From contig NZ_JAAZWC010000023.1 of NCBI RefSeq assembly GCF_013185195.1, positions 1 to 64,000 of the forward strand: DNA of 64,000 nucleotides, written 5' to 3'. Shown piece after piece: positions 25,655-33,888 of the stretch; the stretch's first letter is position 1; every line of letters begins with the position of its first letter. Origin of the DNA: Saccharibacillus qingshengii. GTDB lineage: Bacteria; Bacillota; Bacilli; Paenibacillales; Paenibacillaceae. The notes below the pieces were generated by a model. It did not search any database and was not told where the DNA came from. It saw only the letters and a list, made by a program, of their open reading frames with translations. The translations under genes and the position numbers were made by a program.

Positions 25655-27256
25655 ATGAATGTAGCCATTTATGCACGCGTATCCTCTGATCGTCAGGCAG
25701 AAAAAGAAATTTCGATTCCTGCTCAAGTAAAAGCGATTCAACAATATTGCCAGGAACGTGGTTACACGGTCGTCCAAGAATTCATCGAAAAAGGAAAGTC
25801 GGCAAAGACTGATGATCGGGAGGAATTTCAGAAGATGATCGCTTTGGCAAAACGCAGCAGCCGCTCCTTTGATGCTATCCTCGTCCATAAGTTTGATCGG
25901 TTTTCTCGTAAGCGAGATGATCACGTTATTTATAAGGCTCTCTTAGCTCAAGTTGGCGTTAAGGTCATTTCCGTAACCGAGCAAACAGATGCAGACACGC
26001 CGCAGGACAAGCTTTTGGAAGGCATACTGGAAGTGATGTCGGAGTTCTTCAACGCAAACCTTGCTGCAGAAGTACGCAAGGGAATGAAGCAGAACGCCAA
26101 AATGGGTTTCAATAATGGAGGAACTGCTCCTTACGGTTACCGTACAGAACACATGGCATTGGCTCATCAAAAGACAAAAGCAGTCTGGGTTCTCGGACGG
26201 CAGCAAGAGATTGAAATCATCCGTTGGATCTTCAATCAATATGCGTATGAGGGAATGGGGTACACCAAAATTGCCGCTGAACTCAACAGGCAGCAGATTC
26301 CTACACAAAAAGGCGGCACATGGTCGGCAAGCACAATACGAGCAATCATTTTCAATGAATCTTATATGGGACGCCGCTGCTGGAATAAACAGGACTATCA
26401 AACGAAAGGAAAGAAATGGAGAGATCGTTCCGAGTGGATCATTACCGAGAATGCTCATCCTGCCATCATTACCAAAGAGCTTTTTGAAAAGTGCCAGATC
26501 GTTGCAAAGGAGCGTCACAAGGGCGGCGGAGAAACCCATAAGCCTGTCGACATGAGAGCTGCGTCTCCGTTTTGGCTTCGGGGAGTAATGATCTGCGATA
26601 AATGCGGCTCGCCTATGGTTGGAAACTCAACTTCGAGCAAAATGAAAGGCGGCCGAAAGCAGTATTATGTATGTGGCGGCTATATGCGTAAAGGAAAGGA
26701 TTTTTGCTCTTACGCGGGTTGGAACAAGAACCGTGTCGAAGAGATCGTCTCCAGCCGTTTGCGATTAATGTTCATGCAGCTGTTGATCCAGGACGGATTG
26801 GAGCAGGAAATCAAAAAGAACTTTAACGAAAGCAATCAGCATAAATTGGCCGCTAAGCAGAATATGGAGAATGAAGTTTCTTTCTTGCTTAAGAGAATCT
26901 CATTGATTCAAGAAGATATTCAGGCGGGGAAAGCAAAATTTTATCATCATGAAATGTTGTCTGAGATGGAAAGTGATCTTCAGAACAAAACAAAGGAGCT
27001 GCAGGCGCACTCTGAAAGCTGGAGTGAGGTTGCAGTTCCCGAGGAACTGATCGCATCCATCAAGTATGATCTCCAGGCTTTTCTTAGCCTTCTTGATCAG
27101 GAAGTACCGAATGTGCAGCTGCTCCATACGATTGCCAAAAAGTTCATCTCTAGGCTTTGCATCAATCGGGACACAGGTAAGCTGTACCTCACTTTAAGGC
27201 TATTGCACGAACAAAGTGTGATCTACGAAAAGACCCTGGTCGCAGAGTGGAAATGA
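25655..27256 (+). CDS. large serine recombinase (integrase), full length
   Basis: A 533-residue enzyme with all expected parts. The catalytic resolvase domain begins NVAIYARVSSDRQAE, and LVHKFDRFSRKRDDH lies within it. The recombinase domain follows (GGTAPYGYR, LNRQQIPTQKGGTWSA, FNESYMGRRCWNK). The zinc ribbon has MICDKCGSPM and YYVCGG with a later FCSYAG. The coiled coil runs from about residue 405 to 460. It makes staggered cuts and strand exchange between attachment sites and is the best candidate for the integrase of this element. It ends 160 bases from the right repeat. AAAAAGGAG precedes the ATG. Confidence 0.93.
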   Translation: MNVAIYARVSSDRQAEKEISIPAQVKAIQQYCQERGYTVVQEFIEKGKSAKTDDREEFQKMIALAKRSSRSFDAILVHKFDRFSRKRDDHVIYKALLAQVGVKVISVTEQTDADTPQDKLLEGILEVMSEFFNANLAAEVRKGMKQNAKMGFNNGGTAPYGYRTEHMALAHQKTKAVWVLGRQQEIEIIRWIFNQYAYEGMGYTKIAAELNRQQIPTQKGGTWSASTIRAIIFNESYMGRRCWNKQDYQTKGKKWRDRSEWIITENAHPAIITKELFEKCQIVAKERHKGGGETHKPVDMRAASPFWLRGVMICDKCGSPMVGNSTSSKMKGGRKQYYVCGGYMRKGKDFCSYAGWNKNRVEEIVSSRLRLMFMQLLIQDGLEQEIKKNFNESNQHKLAAKQNMENEVSFLLKRISLIQEDIQAGKAKFYHHEMLSEMESDLQNKTKELQAHSESWSEVAVPEELIASIKYDLQAFLSLLDQEVPNVQLLHTIAKKFISRLCINRDTGKLYLTLRLLHEQSVIYEKTLVAEWK

Positions 27257-27380
27257 TCAGAATTATTTGAGCCGAGGTATGCCAATGAAGGACTTTCAAA
27301 AATGTTCTTATCCCCTTCATTGCTTGCGACAAAGGCAGGCATATCAAGGTTCGAAGAACCGCAACGAATAGCAAAACAAA

Positions 27381-27410
27381 AAAGAGACACCGCTTAAGGG
27401 TGTCTCTTCT
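27381..27410 (-). terminator. terminator downstream of intact ssrA
   Basis: On the minus strand AGAGACACC...GGTGTCTCT is followed by TTTTTTG. It lies just outside the right repeat, on the element side, so the element appears to bring its own terminator for ssrA. Confidence 0.8.
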
Positions 27411-27415
27411 GGTCT

Positions 27416-27520
27416 TACATATGGAGGCGAGGGGAGTCGAACCCCTGTCCGAAGGCAACGCAGCATAGGCTTCTACGGGTGTAGTCACAGTTTTGATGTC
27501 ACCCGAGCAGCGCCCCGTAA
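27416..27520. repeat. right attachment repeat: 3' end of intact ssrA
   Basis: Identical over 105 bases to 7890-7994. Here it joins the rest of ssrA without a break. The exact crossover point cannot be placed because the copies are identical. Confidence 0.92.
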
Positions 27521-27787
27521 CCGGCTCCGCGTTGGGTCAGCCTGATTGTCTTCTTCCGTCTACCCCCAGGCGGAGACTAGACGGCGTAGCCTACTAATTG
27601 GGTTGGGCCCTCATCCCGGCACATAGGCGATGCCGAGCGAGAGCACGCATCACAGTTTCTTAGGCTGCGAAAGCGTAGTTGGTTTGTTGTTTGCCATTTA
27701 ATAGGCTTTAGCGTTGATAAAGCGGACGCGTCCCCACTACCCGCTACCCATGCCCGAACTACCCCCGTCGAATCCATAAACGCCCCC
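27422..27787 (-). ncRNA. ssrA: tmRNA
   Basis: A 366-base transfer-messenger RNA. The 5' end GGGGGCG and the 3' end, with a T-arm (GGTTCGACTCCCC) and CGCCTCCA, form the alanyl-tRNA-like part, with CCA encoded. The reading segment at 27660-27695 encodes GKQQTNYAFAA followed by TAA. After the charged alanine, the tag is therefore AGKQQTNYAFAA. tmRNA with SmpB rescues stalled ribosomes and marks the products for ClpXP. The gene remains complete despite element insertion at its 3' end. smpB lies upstream on the same strand. Confidence 0.97.
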
Positions 27788-28101
27788 TGGTCGGAAAAAG
27801 GTCGCCCTCCGAAGATCGAAGCCGGCGCGCATTTTTCATAAAAGGGAACTTCCGGATTAAAGGGCCGTGTTCTTGGAACCGCGAGGTTCCGGCACGAGCC
27901 GCATGTTCCTTAAGTTCGCACGGTGTCTTTCCCTCCATAAAAGAAAGAACCGTTCGCGGGAGTGCAAGCACTTCCCACAGACCTTGATTATACCACATTT
28001 CGCGGTGTAAAGGTAGATTACCCTGCCAGATACGCCGTAAAACCTGGAAATTCTCTTCCGGTCGCTCAGCGGCTGATCTTGCGAACGCCCGCCTGTCCCG
28101 C
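27788..28101. other. ssrA promoter and long structured leader
   Basis: From the promoter near 27990-28000 to the mature 5' end there are about 190 bases. They contain two clear hairpins, GGGAAGTGC/GCACTCCC and GGAACC/GGTTCC. No convincing gene was found. The leader would have to be removed, for example by RNase P, to give mature tmRNA. Confidence 0.5.
27987..28012 (-). promoter_or_regulatory. promoter upstream of ssrA
   Basis: On the minus strand an extended -10 element TGGTATAAT is visible. A -35 hexamer is poor, as is common with extended -10 promoters. Confidence 0.55.
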
Positions 28102-28575
28102 TTAACGCTGGCGAGATTTGAGAGCCCGCTGGATATCCCGCTGTGCGTCGCGCTTGGCGGCCGTGTCGCGCTTGTCGTGCTGCTTCTTGCCTCGGCCGAG
28201 GCCGATCAGCAGCTTGGCGTAGCCGTTGCGCACGTAGACTTTGAGCGGCACGATCGTGTAGCCTTCCTGCTTGGCCTGGCCGATCAGCTTGCGGATCTGC
28301 TGTTTGTGCAGCAGCAGCTTGCGCGTGCGCGTCGGATCTTCCGGGTTATTGCGATTGCCCTGCTCGAACGGGCTGATATGCATGTTGTGGACGAACGCTT
28401 CGCCGCCGCGGATCGTCGCGAACGCGTCGCCGATATTCGCTTTGGCTTTGCGCAGCGATTTGATCTCCGTGCCGGTGAGCACGAGTCCCGCTTCGTACGT
28501 ATCCTCGATGAAATAATCGTGGGACGCTTTTTTGTTCTGCGCCAGCACTTTGCCCTGCTCCGTATTTTTAGGCAT
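28102..28575 (-). CDS. smpB: SsrA-binding protein
   Basis: A 157-residue protein with the SmpB sequence throughout: ARNKK-like [19 protein letters not shown], then [13 protein letters not shown], a middle [19 protein letters not shown] and the basic tail [20 protein letters not shown]. It binds the tRNA-like end of tmRNA and takes it to stalled ribosomes. The start is the ATG after GAGGGGGTGCAAGAC. Synteny with ssrA downstream and rnr upstream is classic; RNase R works with tmRNA in degrading the stalled message. Confidence 0.97.
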   Translation of the reverse strand: MPKNTEQGKVLAQNKKASHDYFIEDTYEAGLVLTGTEIKSLRKAKANIGDAFATIRGGEAFVHNMHISPFEQGNRNNPEDPTRTRKLLLHKQQIRKLIGQAKQEGYTIVPLKVYVRNGYAKLLIGLGRGKKQHDKRDTAAKRDAQRDIQRALKSRQR

Positions 28576-29092
28576 GTCTTGCACCCCCTCTGCTTCTTTA
28601 TTTAACGCTCCTATATTGAATTGTAACAAGCCGACTTTGGAAAAGGCAAGAAAAGGAGCTTCCGGCGATCATCGGAGACACGTTAACGGATCCAGACGAC
28701 GCTTAGAGCGCAAATTTCGCGTTCCTTTTTTTCTAACGGATCGAGAGAACCGTTAGAAGCGCCAACCGGCTGAATTCCGCCGGATTAGCTTCCCCATTTA
28801 CCCGCTAACGGACATGCGATCCGTCAGCTCGCTGCCCAAGACCCAAAAATGCCGCTAACGGATATGTAATCCGTTAGCGGCCGGGATCTTATTCTTCTGG
28901 CCGAAGCCGCTTGGTTGGCCTGCAAAGCGCACCGATCGGGCAGTTTCAGCCCGACCAGGCCGCCGGCTTGGCCTTGATCGCGTGCATATCCTGCACGCGG
29001 CGCCTGCGGCCGACACCGCAGCACAGGCCCGACTCCTCGGCCTTATCGCTTACAGAGAACGCACGCGATGCAGCCTATCGCCTTAAACCCGT
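28576..29092. other. smpB-rnr intergenic region with AACGGA palindromes
   Basis: Several palindromic units sharing CTAACGGA occur at 28731-28758, 28804-28828 and 28851-28881. The last acts as a terminator for rnr. The rest shows no supported gene. Confidence 0.6.
28845..28881 (-). terminator. terminator of rnr built from an AACGGA palindrome
   Basis: Arms GCCGCTAACGGAT and ATCCGTTAGCGGC with a five-base loop are followed on the minus strand by ATTTTTGGG. Confidence 0.7.
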
Positions 29093-32000
29093 TTACTTGT
29101 CTTTGCGCGGCGGTCTGCTGCCGCCTGTCGATCCCGGACGGCCTCCGCCGCCGGAACGGCCGCCTTTGTTCGGCCGTTCGTTGCCGTTGCGCGAGAACGT
29201 TGCCGTCTCGCCGCCGTAGCCGCCCGTGCCGGAACCGAAGGCAAATTTGCCTTTGCCCGGTTCGCGCGCGCCTTCCGGCGCACCCGCGCCGCTGCCTGCG
29301 GCCGCGGAACTGCCCGCTGCGCCGCTCGAGCCGTCAGTACGGCTCGGACGAGCGCCCCGTCCGCCCTCAGCCGGCGGACGGCTGCTCCGCTCGCCCGCTC
29401 CGCTCGGCGAGCCGTTATACGCATCTCCGCCGCTCTGTCCGGCTTCGATCTGAATGCCGCCTTGGCGCGATGGCTTGCGCGGCTCGGAACCGGCTTCGCC
29501 TCTTGGCGCGCCCTGACCCGCGCTTGCGCCCGTGCCGCCGTCCTGGCCGCCTTTGCCCTGGCGCAGCTGTGCGCCAGCTTCGCCGCCGGTCGCGCTTGGA
29601 CGCGGACTGCCGCCTTCCGCGGATTCGCCACGCGAACCACTTGGACGCGCGCTGCCGTTCTCGCCGCTGCCGGCTTCGCCCGGCACACCGCCGCCTTTGC
29701 GTCTGCGCTTGCGTCCGCCGCCAGAAGGTCCGGCTTCGCCACCTGCGCCTTGTTCCTGCGCCGCAGGTGCGATTACCGTTGTTCCCTCGGCCAGAGCGGC
29801 ACCGCCGCCTTTGCCTTTGCGTTTGCGGGTCCGCTTTTTGCCTCCGGCCGGAGCACCGGCTTCGACCGCGCCGCTGCCGACGACCGGTGCGGTTCCCGCT
29901 GCCGGAGCCGGTGCTGCCGCACCGTTCGGCCGGAACACGTCGCCCTGCTTTTTGCCTTTTTTCTTGCCTTTGCCTTTATCCTTGCCGAACTTTTCTTTGC
30001 CGGTTTTGTCGCCGCGTCCGCCTCTAGGCGCGCCGCTCGGTGCACCGTCGCCGCGTCCTCCACGGCCGCCCCGGAACGCACTCTTTTTCATATCGACCAG
30101 CTCGAAATCGATCGTATGCTCTTCCATGCTCACCTTAGATACGCGGATCTCGACCAGGTCGCCGATCCGGAAGATGCGCGACGTGCGCTCGCCGACCAGC
30201 GTCAGGCGGGACTCGTCATAATGGTAGTAGTCGTCGGTCAGATTGCTGATATGGATGAGGCCTTCGATCGTGTTCTCAAGCTCCACGAACAGGCCGAAGC
30301 TTGTTACGCTGCCGATAACGCCTTCGAATGTCTCACCGACTTTGTCCAGCATGTACTCGGCTTTCTTCAGTTGGGCCGTATCGCGCTCCGCATCGACCGC
30401 CACGCGCTCGCGAATCGACGACTGCTGCGCGATATCCGGCATGCGGATGTTGAGGTATTCCTCGCGCGACTGCGACAGCTTGCCGCCGTGATCCAGCACT
30501 TCCCCGATCACCCGGTGGATAACCAAGTCGGGATAGCGGCGGATCGGCGACGTGAAGTGCGTATAGTATTCGGCCGCCAGGCCGAAATGGCCGAGATTGG
30601 CCGAATCGTACTTCGCCTGCTTCATCGAGCGCAGCAGCAGCGTGCTGATCGCTTTTTGCTCCGGCGTATCCTGCACTTCTTCCAGCAGCGACTGCAGCTC
30701 GCTCGGCTGGATGGTGCCTCCGCGCGTGCCTTTGACCTGGTAGCCCAGATTGGCAGCGAAGGCCGCGAACAATTCCAGACGCTCCTGATCCGGGTCTTCG
30801 TGGATGCGGTACAGGAACGGAACTTTGGCTTTGCTGAAATGCTCGGCCACCGTCTCGTTCGCCGCCAGCATGAATTCTTCGATGATGCGTTCGGCGATCG
30901 AACGCTCGCGCGTCACGATATCGATCGCTTTGCCCTGGTCATCGAGCAGCACTTTGGCTTCTTCGAAATCGAAGTCCACAGCGCCGCGCTTCATCCGGCG
31001 TCCGTTCAGCTTAAGCGCCAGCTCCTGCATCGTACGGAACGTGTCGGCCAGATAACCGTAGCGCTCCTGCAGTTCCGGATCTTCTTCTTCCAGCATCCGG
31101 CGCACGTTTTTGTACGTCATCCGCTCGACCGTTTTGATCACGCTTTTGAAAATATCGTAACGAACCAGCTTCATCGACGCGTCGAATTCCATCTCACACG
31201 ACAGCGTTAGGCGATCCACGCGCGGATTCAGACTGCAGATCCCGTTGGACAGGCGCGGCGGCAGCATCGGAATGACCCGGTCCACCAAGTACACGCTGCT
31301 GCCCCGGTTATACGCTTCCTGATCGAGCTGGGAGTTTTCTTTGACATAATAGCCGACGTCCGCGATATGCACGCCGAGCACGTAATTGCCGTTCTCCAGA
31401 CGTTCCACGTTGACCGCGTCGTCCAGGTCCTTGGCGTCTTCGCCGTCGATCGTGACAATCTGCTTGCCCCGCAGATCGCGGCGGCCCTGACTGTTGATCT
31501 CTTCGTCCGAAATGGTCTCCGGCGCGGCTTCCGCTTCTTCCAGCACTTCGTCCGGGAAAGACTCCGGCAGTTGGTGCTTGCGGATGATCGACAGAATATC
31601 GACGCCCGGATCGCTGTTATAGCCCAGCACTTCGATGACTTCGCCCTGCGCCGCCGCCCGGCCTTCCGGATAAGCGGTGATGCTGACGACGACTTTTTGC
31701 CCGTTCAGTGCGCCTCCGGCGCGTCCCGCCGGGATAAAGATATCGCGCGTGATGCGCTTATCGTCCGGAAGTACGAAGCCGAACGACTGCTCGTCCTGAT
31801 ACGTACCGACGATCTGCGTTACGGCACGCTTAACAACGCGCACCACTTCGCCTTCCATCCGCCCGTTCGAAGAACGGCGCGATGCGATACGAATCAGTAC
31901 GGTATCTCCGTTCATGGCGCTGAGCATGTCGTTTGCGTTGATATATACGTCGGCGTGCTCGCGGTCCTCGGGAATCAGGAAGCCGAAACCTTTCGCATGC

Positions 32001-32224
32001 GTTTGCAGACGGCCGCGCAGCAGATCCATCCGCTCCGGCACCCCGTAACGCTGGGTACGCGTAAGCACGATTTTGCCTTCTTCTTCGAGCGCGTTCAACA
32101 TGTTCATAAATTCCCGGAACTGTTCCTCGTTGTCGATGCCGAAGTGCTGTTCCAGCTCTTGGTACGTCATTGGCTTGTATGCGTCTTCTCGCATAAAGCC
32201 CAGCAGCATGTTTTCTGTTATCAT
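29093..32224 (-). CDS. rnr: ribonuclease R with a very long low-complexity tail
   Basis: A 1043-residue 3'-5' exoribonuclease. In order it has an N-terminal helix-turn-helix region, cold-shock domains (GRLQTHAKGFGFLIPEDREH), the RNB catalytic domain (IDGEDAKDLDDAVNVER with its metal-binding aspartates, and TSPIRRYPDLVIHR) and an S1 domain (FEGVIGSVTSFGLFVELE) ending near 715. Usual RNase R is about 720-820 residues. Here some 320 residues rich in Gly, Ala, Arg, Lys and Pro follow, including KGKGKKKGKKQ and KRTRKRKGKGGG, predicted to be disordered and RNA-binding. The ATG at 32224 sits after GAGGTGATAACC. Confidence 0.95.
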   Translation of the reverse strand: MITENMLLGFMREDAYKPMTYQELEQHFGIDNEEQFREFMNMLNALEEEGKIVLTRTQRYGVPERMDLLRGRLQTHAKGFGFLIPEDREHADVYINANDMLSAMNGDTVLIRIASRRSSNGRMEGEVVRVVKRAVTQIVGTYQDEQSFGFVLPDDKRITRDIFIPAGRAGGALNGQKVVVSITAYPEGRAAAQGEVIEVLGYNSDPGVDILSIIRKHQLPESFPDEVLEEAEAAPETISDEEINSQGRRDLRGKQIVTIDGEDAKDLDDAVNVERLENGNYVLGVHIADVGYYVKENSQLDQEAYNRGSSVYLVDRVIPMLPPRLSNGICSLNPRVDRLTLSCEMEFDASMKLVRYDIFKSVIKTVERMTYKNVRRMLEEEDPELQERYGYLADTFRTMQELALKLNGRRMKRGAVDFDFEEAKVLLDDQGKAIDIVTRERSIAERIIEEFMLAANETVAEHFSKAKVPFLYRIHEDPDQERLELFAAFAANLGYQVKGTRGGTIQPSELQSLLEEVQDTPEQKAISTLLLRSMKQAKYDSANLGHFGLAAEYYTHFTSPIRRYPDLVIHRVIGEVLDHGGKLSQSREEYLNIRMPDIAQQSSIRERVAVDAERDTAQLKKAEYMLDKVGETFEGVIGSVTSFGLFVELENTIEGLIHISNLTDDYYHYDESRLTLVGERTSRIFRIGDLVEIRVSKVSMEEHTIDFELVDMKKSAFRGGRGGRGDGAPSGAPRGGRGDKTGKEKFGKDKGKGKKKGKKQGDVFRPNGAAAPAPAAGTAPVVGSGAVEAGAPAGGKKRTRKRKGKGGGAALAEGTTVIAPAAQEQGAGGEAGPSGGGRKRRRKGGGVPGEAGSGENGSARPSGSRGESAEGGSPRPSATGGEAGAQLRQGKGGQDGGTGASAGQGAPRGEAGSEPRKPSRQGGIQIEAGQSGGDAYNGSPSGAGERSSRPPAEGGRGARPSRTDGSSGAAGSSAAAGSGAGAPEGAREPGKGKFAFGSGTGGYGGETATFSRNGNERPNKGGRSGGGGRPGSTGGSRPPRKDK

Positions 32225-32395
32225 GGTTATCACCTCAAAATGGCTCCGGCTGCCTACAGACCGCCCGACCGGCTGCAGATCGCGAATGCTCGATTTTTGC
32301 TTCTTCTATCAGTTTCATTATACGCTAAAAGTACCCGCGTCGGAGCCTGCCTAATCCGGGCCGGCTCTTTGCTGTCCCATTAATCGCACCTATGC

Positions 32396-32440
32396 AAAAA
32401 AGCCCCCGTATCCCTTGAATCCAAGGATCAACGAAGGCTT
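32396..32440 (-). terminator. terminator of secG
   Basis: On the minus strand, AAGCC...ATCCTTG and CAAGGGAT...GGCTT pair and are followed by TTTTTTG. Confidence 0.65.
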
Positions 32441-32473
32441 CCCCGAACGAACGAGCCGTTCCGATCGCTGGGT

Positions 32474-32707
32474 TTAGTTGGTCAGAGCTGTAGTCAGAAG
32501 CGCCATGATTACGAATCCCGCACCCAAAACGACTGTGATCCGCTCCAGTACCAAATCCATCCCGCGAGCTTTGGATTTGCCGAACAAATGCTCCGCACCA
32601 CCGGAGATCGCGCCGGCCAGACCCGCGCTTTTTCCTTTTTGCAGCAGCACTACCGTGATTACCCCAACGGAAAAGATCAAGAGAACTACCTTCAGAAAGA
32701 TTTCCAT
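32474..32707 (-). CDS. secG: preprotein translocase subunit SecG
   Basis: A 77-residue inner-membrane protein with two hydrophobic helices, LKVVLLIFSVGVITVVLLQ and ITVVLGAGFVIMALLT. They are joined by the conserved cytoplasmic loop GKSAGLAGAISGGAEHLFGK. SecG assists SecYE in protein export. The ATG at 32707 is chosen because TAGGAGGTGGAATGAC precedes it. The order secG-rnr-smpB-ssrA is that of Bacillus-type genomes. Confidence 0.96.
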   Translation of the reverse strand: MEIFLKVVLLIFSVGVITVVLLQKGKSAGLAGAISGGAEHLFGKSKARGMDLVLERITVVLGAGFVIMALLTTALTN

Positions 32708-32870
32708 GTCATTCCACCTCCTAAGCATAAGCCGTATACCTTGTATAATAAGTAGGTTAATCCGATTGTTCCATTATCGATCCAAACACAGAAAACAGCA
32801 CTTTCATTCTACCATAACCCTGGTTATTTGACAATCAACCAAAATTGGGCTTAGGGACGGCGGAGGCATT

Positions 32871-32912
32871 AAAAAGCCGCGCTGCGGCTGGATCTCCCGC
32901 GGCACGGCTTGG
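32871..32912 (-). terminator. terminator after the 35-residue peptide gene
   Basis: On the minus strand AAGCCG.GC.GCGG and CCGC.GC.CGGCTT pair, followed by TTTAA. It closes the riboswitch-peptide unit before secG. Confidence 0.75.
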
Positions 32913-32954
32913 TTACATTGGCGATAGGGACGTACAATCAGAGCGGCTTTTCGC

Positions 32955-33062
32955 CTAGCGGCGCTGCTGCTTGCCCTGAACCGTACGGTCGGTCCATAGA
33001 ATATATCCGGCGGATAATGCCGTAAGGACCAGAATGGCCATGATGATCATGGCATCCGACAT
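32955..33062 (-). CDS. 35-residue single-pass membrane peptide under a c-di-AMP riboswitch
   Basis: GAGGAGG followed by seven bases leads to an ATG at 33062. The frame reads MSDAMIIMAILVLTALSAGY, then ILWTDRTVQGKQQRR and TAG. One hydrophobic helix near the N-terminus and a basic tail fit a single-pass membrane peptide. Size and the GY near the end of the helix recall KdpF, the small subunit of the Kdp potassium pump, but this is inference and no kdp genes are nearby. The only regulatory element before it is the riboswitch at 33152-33300, and a terminator follows. It therefore seems to be the sole target. Confidence 0.7.
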   Translation of the reverse strand: MSDAMIIMAILVLTALSAGYILWTDRTVQGKQQRR

Positions 33063-33151
33063 GCTTTTTCCTCCTCTGCTGATCTGACTCCGGGTGACGT
33101 GCGGGAATGGCCTGGTTTTCGAAAGATGCGAAAAAGGTCACCTCTCCTGCT

Positions 33152-33300
33152 CTGCTTACGAGGTTAGCTGACGGATTGGGACGCAAGAGTCGCCCCGCCT
33201 GTGCGCATCCGGCAGTTCCGGCTTGACGCAAGGCTTCACCCCGTGAGAGCCGGTCGCGGCCTCTCGTTTGGTTCCCCCGTTTTATCGAAAAATTCAGCAG
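33152..33300 (-). promoter_or_regulatory. c-di-AMP riboswitch (ydaO-yuaA type)
   Basis: On the minus strand the sequence carries ACGGGGGAACC, then GGGGTGAAGCC and, near the end, CCGTCAGCTAACCTCGTAAGC. These are three hallmark blocks of the ydaO-yuaA aptamer in the right order. The ends CTGCT (33296-33300) and AGCAG (33152-33156) can close P1. In Bacillus this class is turned off by c-di-AMP and controls potassium uptake and cell-wall enzymes. Here the next coding sequence is the 35-residue membrane peptide, 90 bases on. Confidence 0.88.
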
Positions 33301-33811
33301 TCAATTCCTAGTGGGTATACGTGTTAAGTGACGAATCTCATCATCCTTTCCAAAGAATAGGCGGCATGCCGGAGTCTTCGCAAATCCAACGGTCGAAGTC
33401 CGGAAAATCGGCACGGATCCCAAGTGTTCCAAACCCGTGAAAGCAGTCGTCGTTTCCTTTTTCCATGGGAGGCGCACTGCTTTTATGAACCGTATCTTAA
33501 CCCCTTCTGACACTCCGTGTAAAGGATGAACTTCACCTGTTTTTGGGGGTTTGGGCGTTAATAAGTGCACTTGAATCTTCCAGGAAGTCCGATCTTTCGT
33601 TTTCGCGAAAAACCTCTTCTTTGCTTCCTTTTGCTCAAAAAAACTGATAAAAAAACCACGTTTTTTTGCCTTTTTGTTTTTCGGTGCTTCAAGTCTGAAG
33701 AAAAGCGGGGCTTTTTAAGGTTTTCCGCCGTCTTTCGAATTTTTTTCGATATAGCAAAGAAGATCCAATCCGCCGTTTATATCCGTGATTATCGCGGTTT
33801 TGGCGGCATCG
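33301..33811. other. intergenic region upstream of the riboswitch
   Basis: This stretch separates the terminator of the racemase gene from the riboswitch. It is A/T-tract rich on one side (33600-33700). No convincing coding sequence or RNA motif was found. A promoter for the riboswitch unit should lie near 33310-33380 but no clear hexamers were assigned. Confidence 0.4.
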
Positions 33812-33842
33812 CAAAAACCCGTTCGGCGATCGAACGGGTCGT
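33812..33842 (-). terminator. terminator of the glutamate racemase gene
   Basis: ACCCGTTCG and CGAACGGGT arms are followed on the minus strand by TTTTG. Confidence 0.8.
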
Positions 33843-33888
33843 GAAGCGATCCTTGCAAATCTTCTTTCAAACGGCACCGGTTGATCCT

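Larger units (their letters stand above)
7890..27520. mobile_element. 19.5-kb integrative element in ssrA
   Basis: One repeat unit plus the interior is 19,526 bases. The element uses the 3' end of ssrA as its attachment site. The right copy completes a full tmRNA gene, so ssrA is preserved, while the left copy is a stranded 3' end beside an old terminator. The interior is AT-richer than the flanks and carries R-M genes, nucleases, a Rep-like gene, a regulator and two large serine recombinases next to the right end. No conjugation or phage structural genes are seen. It is therefore probably a mobilisable or satellite-like island rather than a full ICE or prophage. Confidence 0.88.

Noticed and set aside
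27837-27900. A T-box leader upstream of ssrA
   Set aside because: GGAACC...GGTTCC resembles part of a T-box, but the AGGGTGG antiterminator core and a specifier loop are missing.
27759-27998. A 79-codon frame upstream of ssrA on the minus strand
   Set aside because: It begins inside the -10 element and runs into tmRNA, and its composition is not protein-like. It is better read as leader RNA.
28731-28881. A CRISPR array
   Set aside because: The units are palindromic, irregularly spaced and not identical, and no cas gene is present. They are REP-like palindromes.
29226-31210. Long plus-strand frames opposite rnr
   Set aside because: They are antisense to a clearly conserved gene and are explained by its GC-rich codon use and low-complexity tail.
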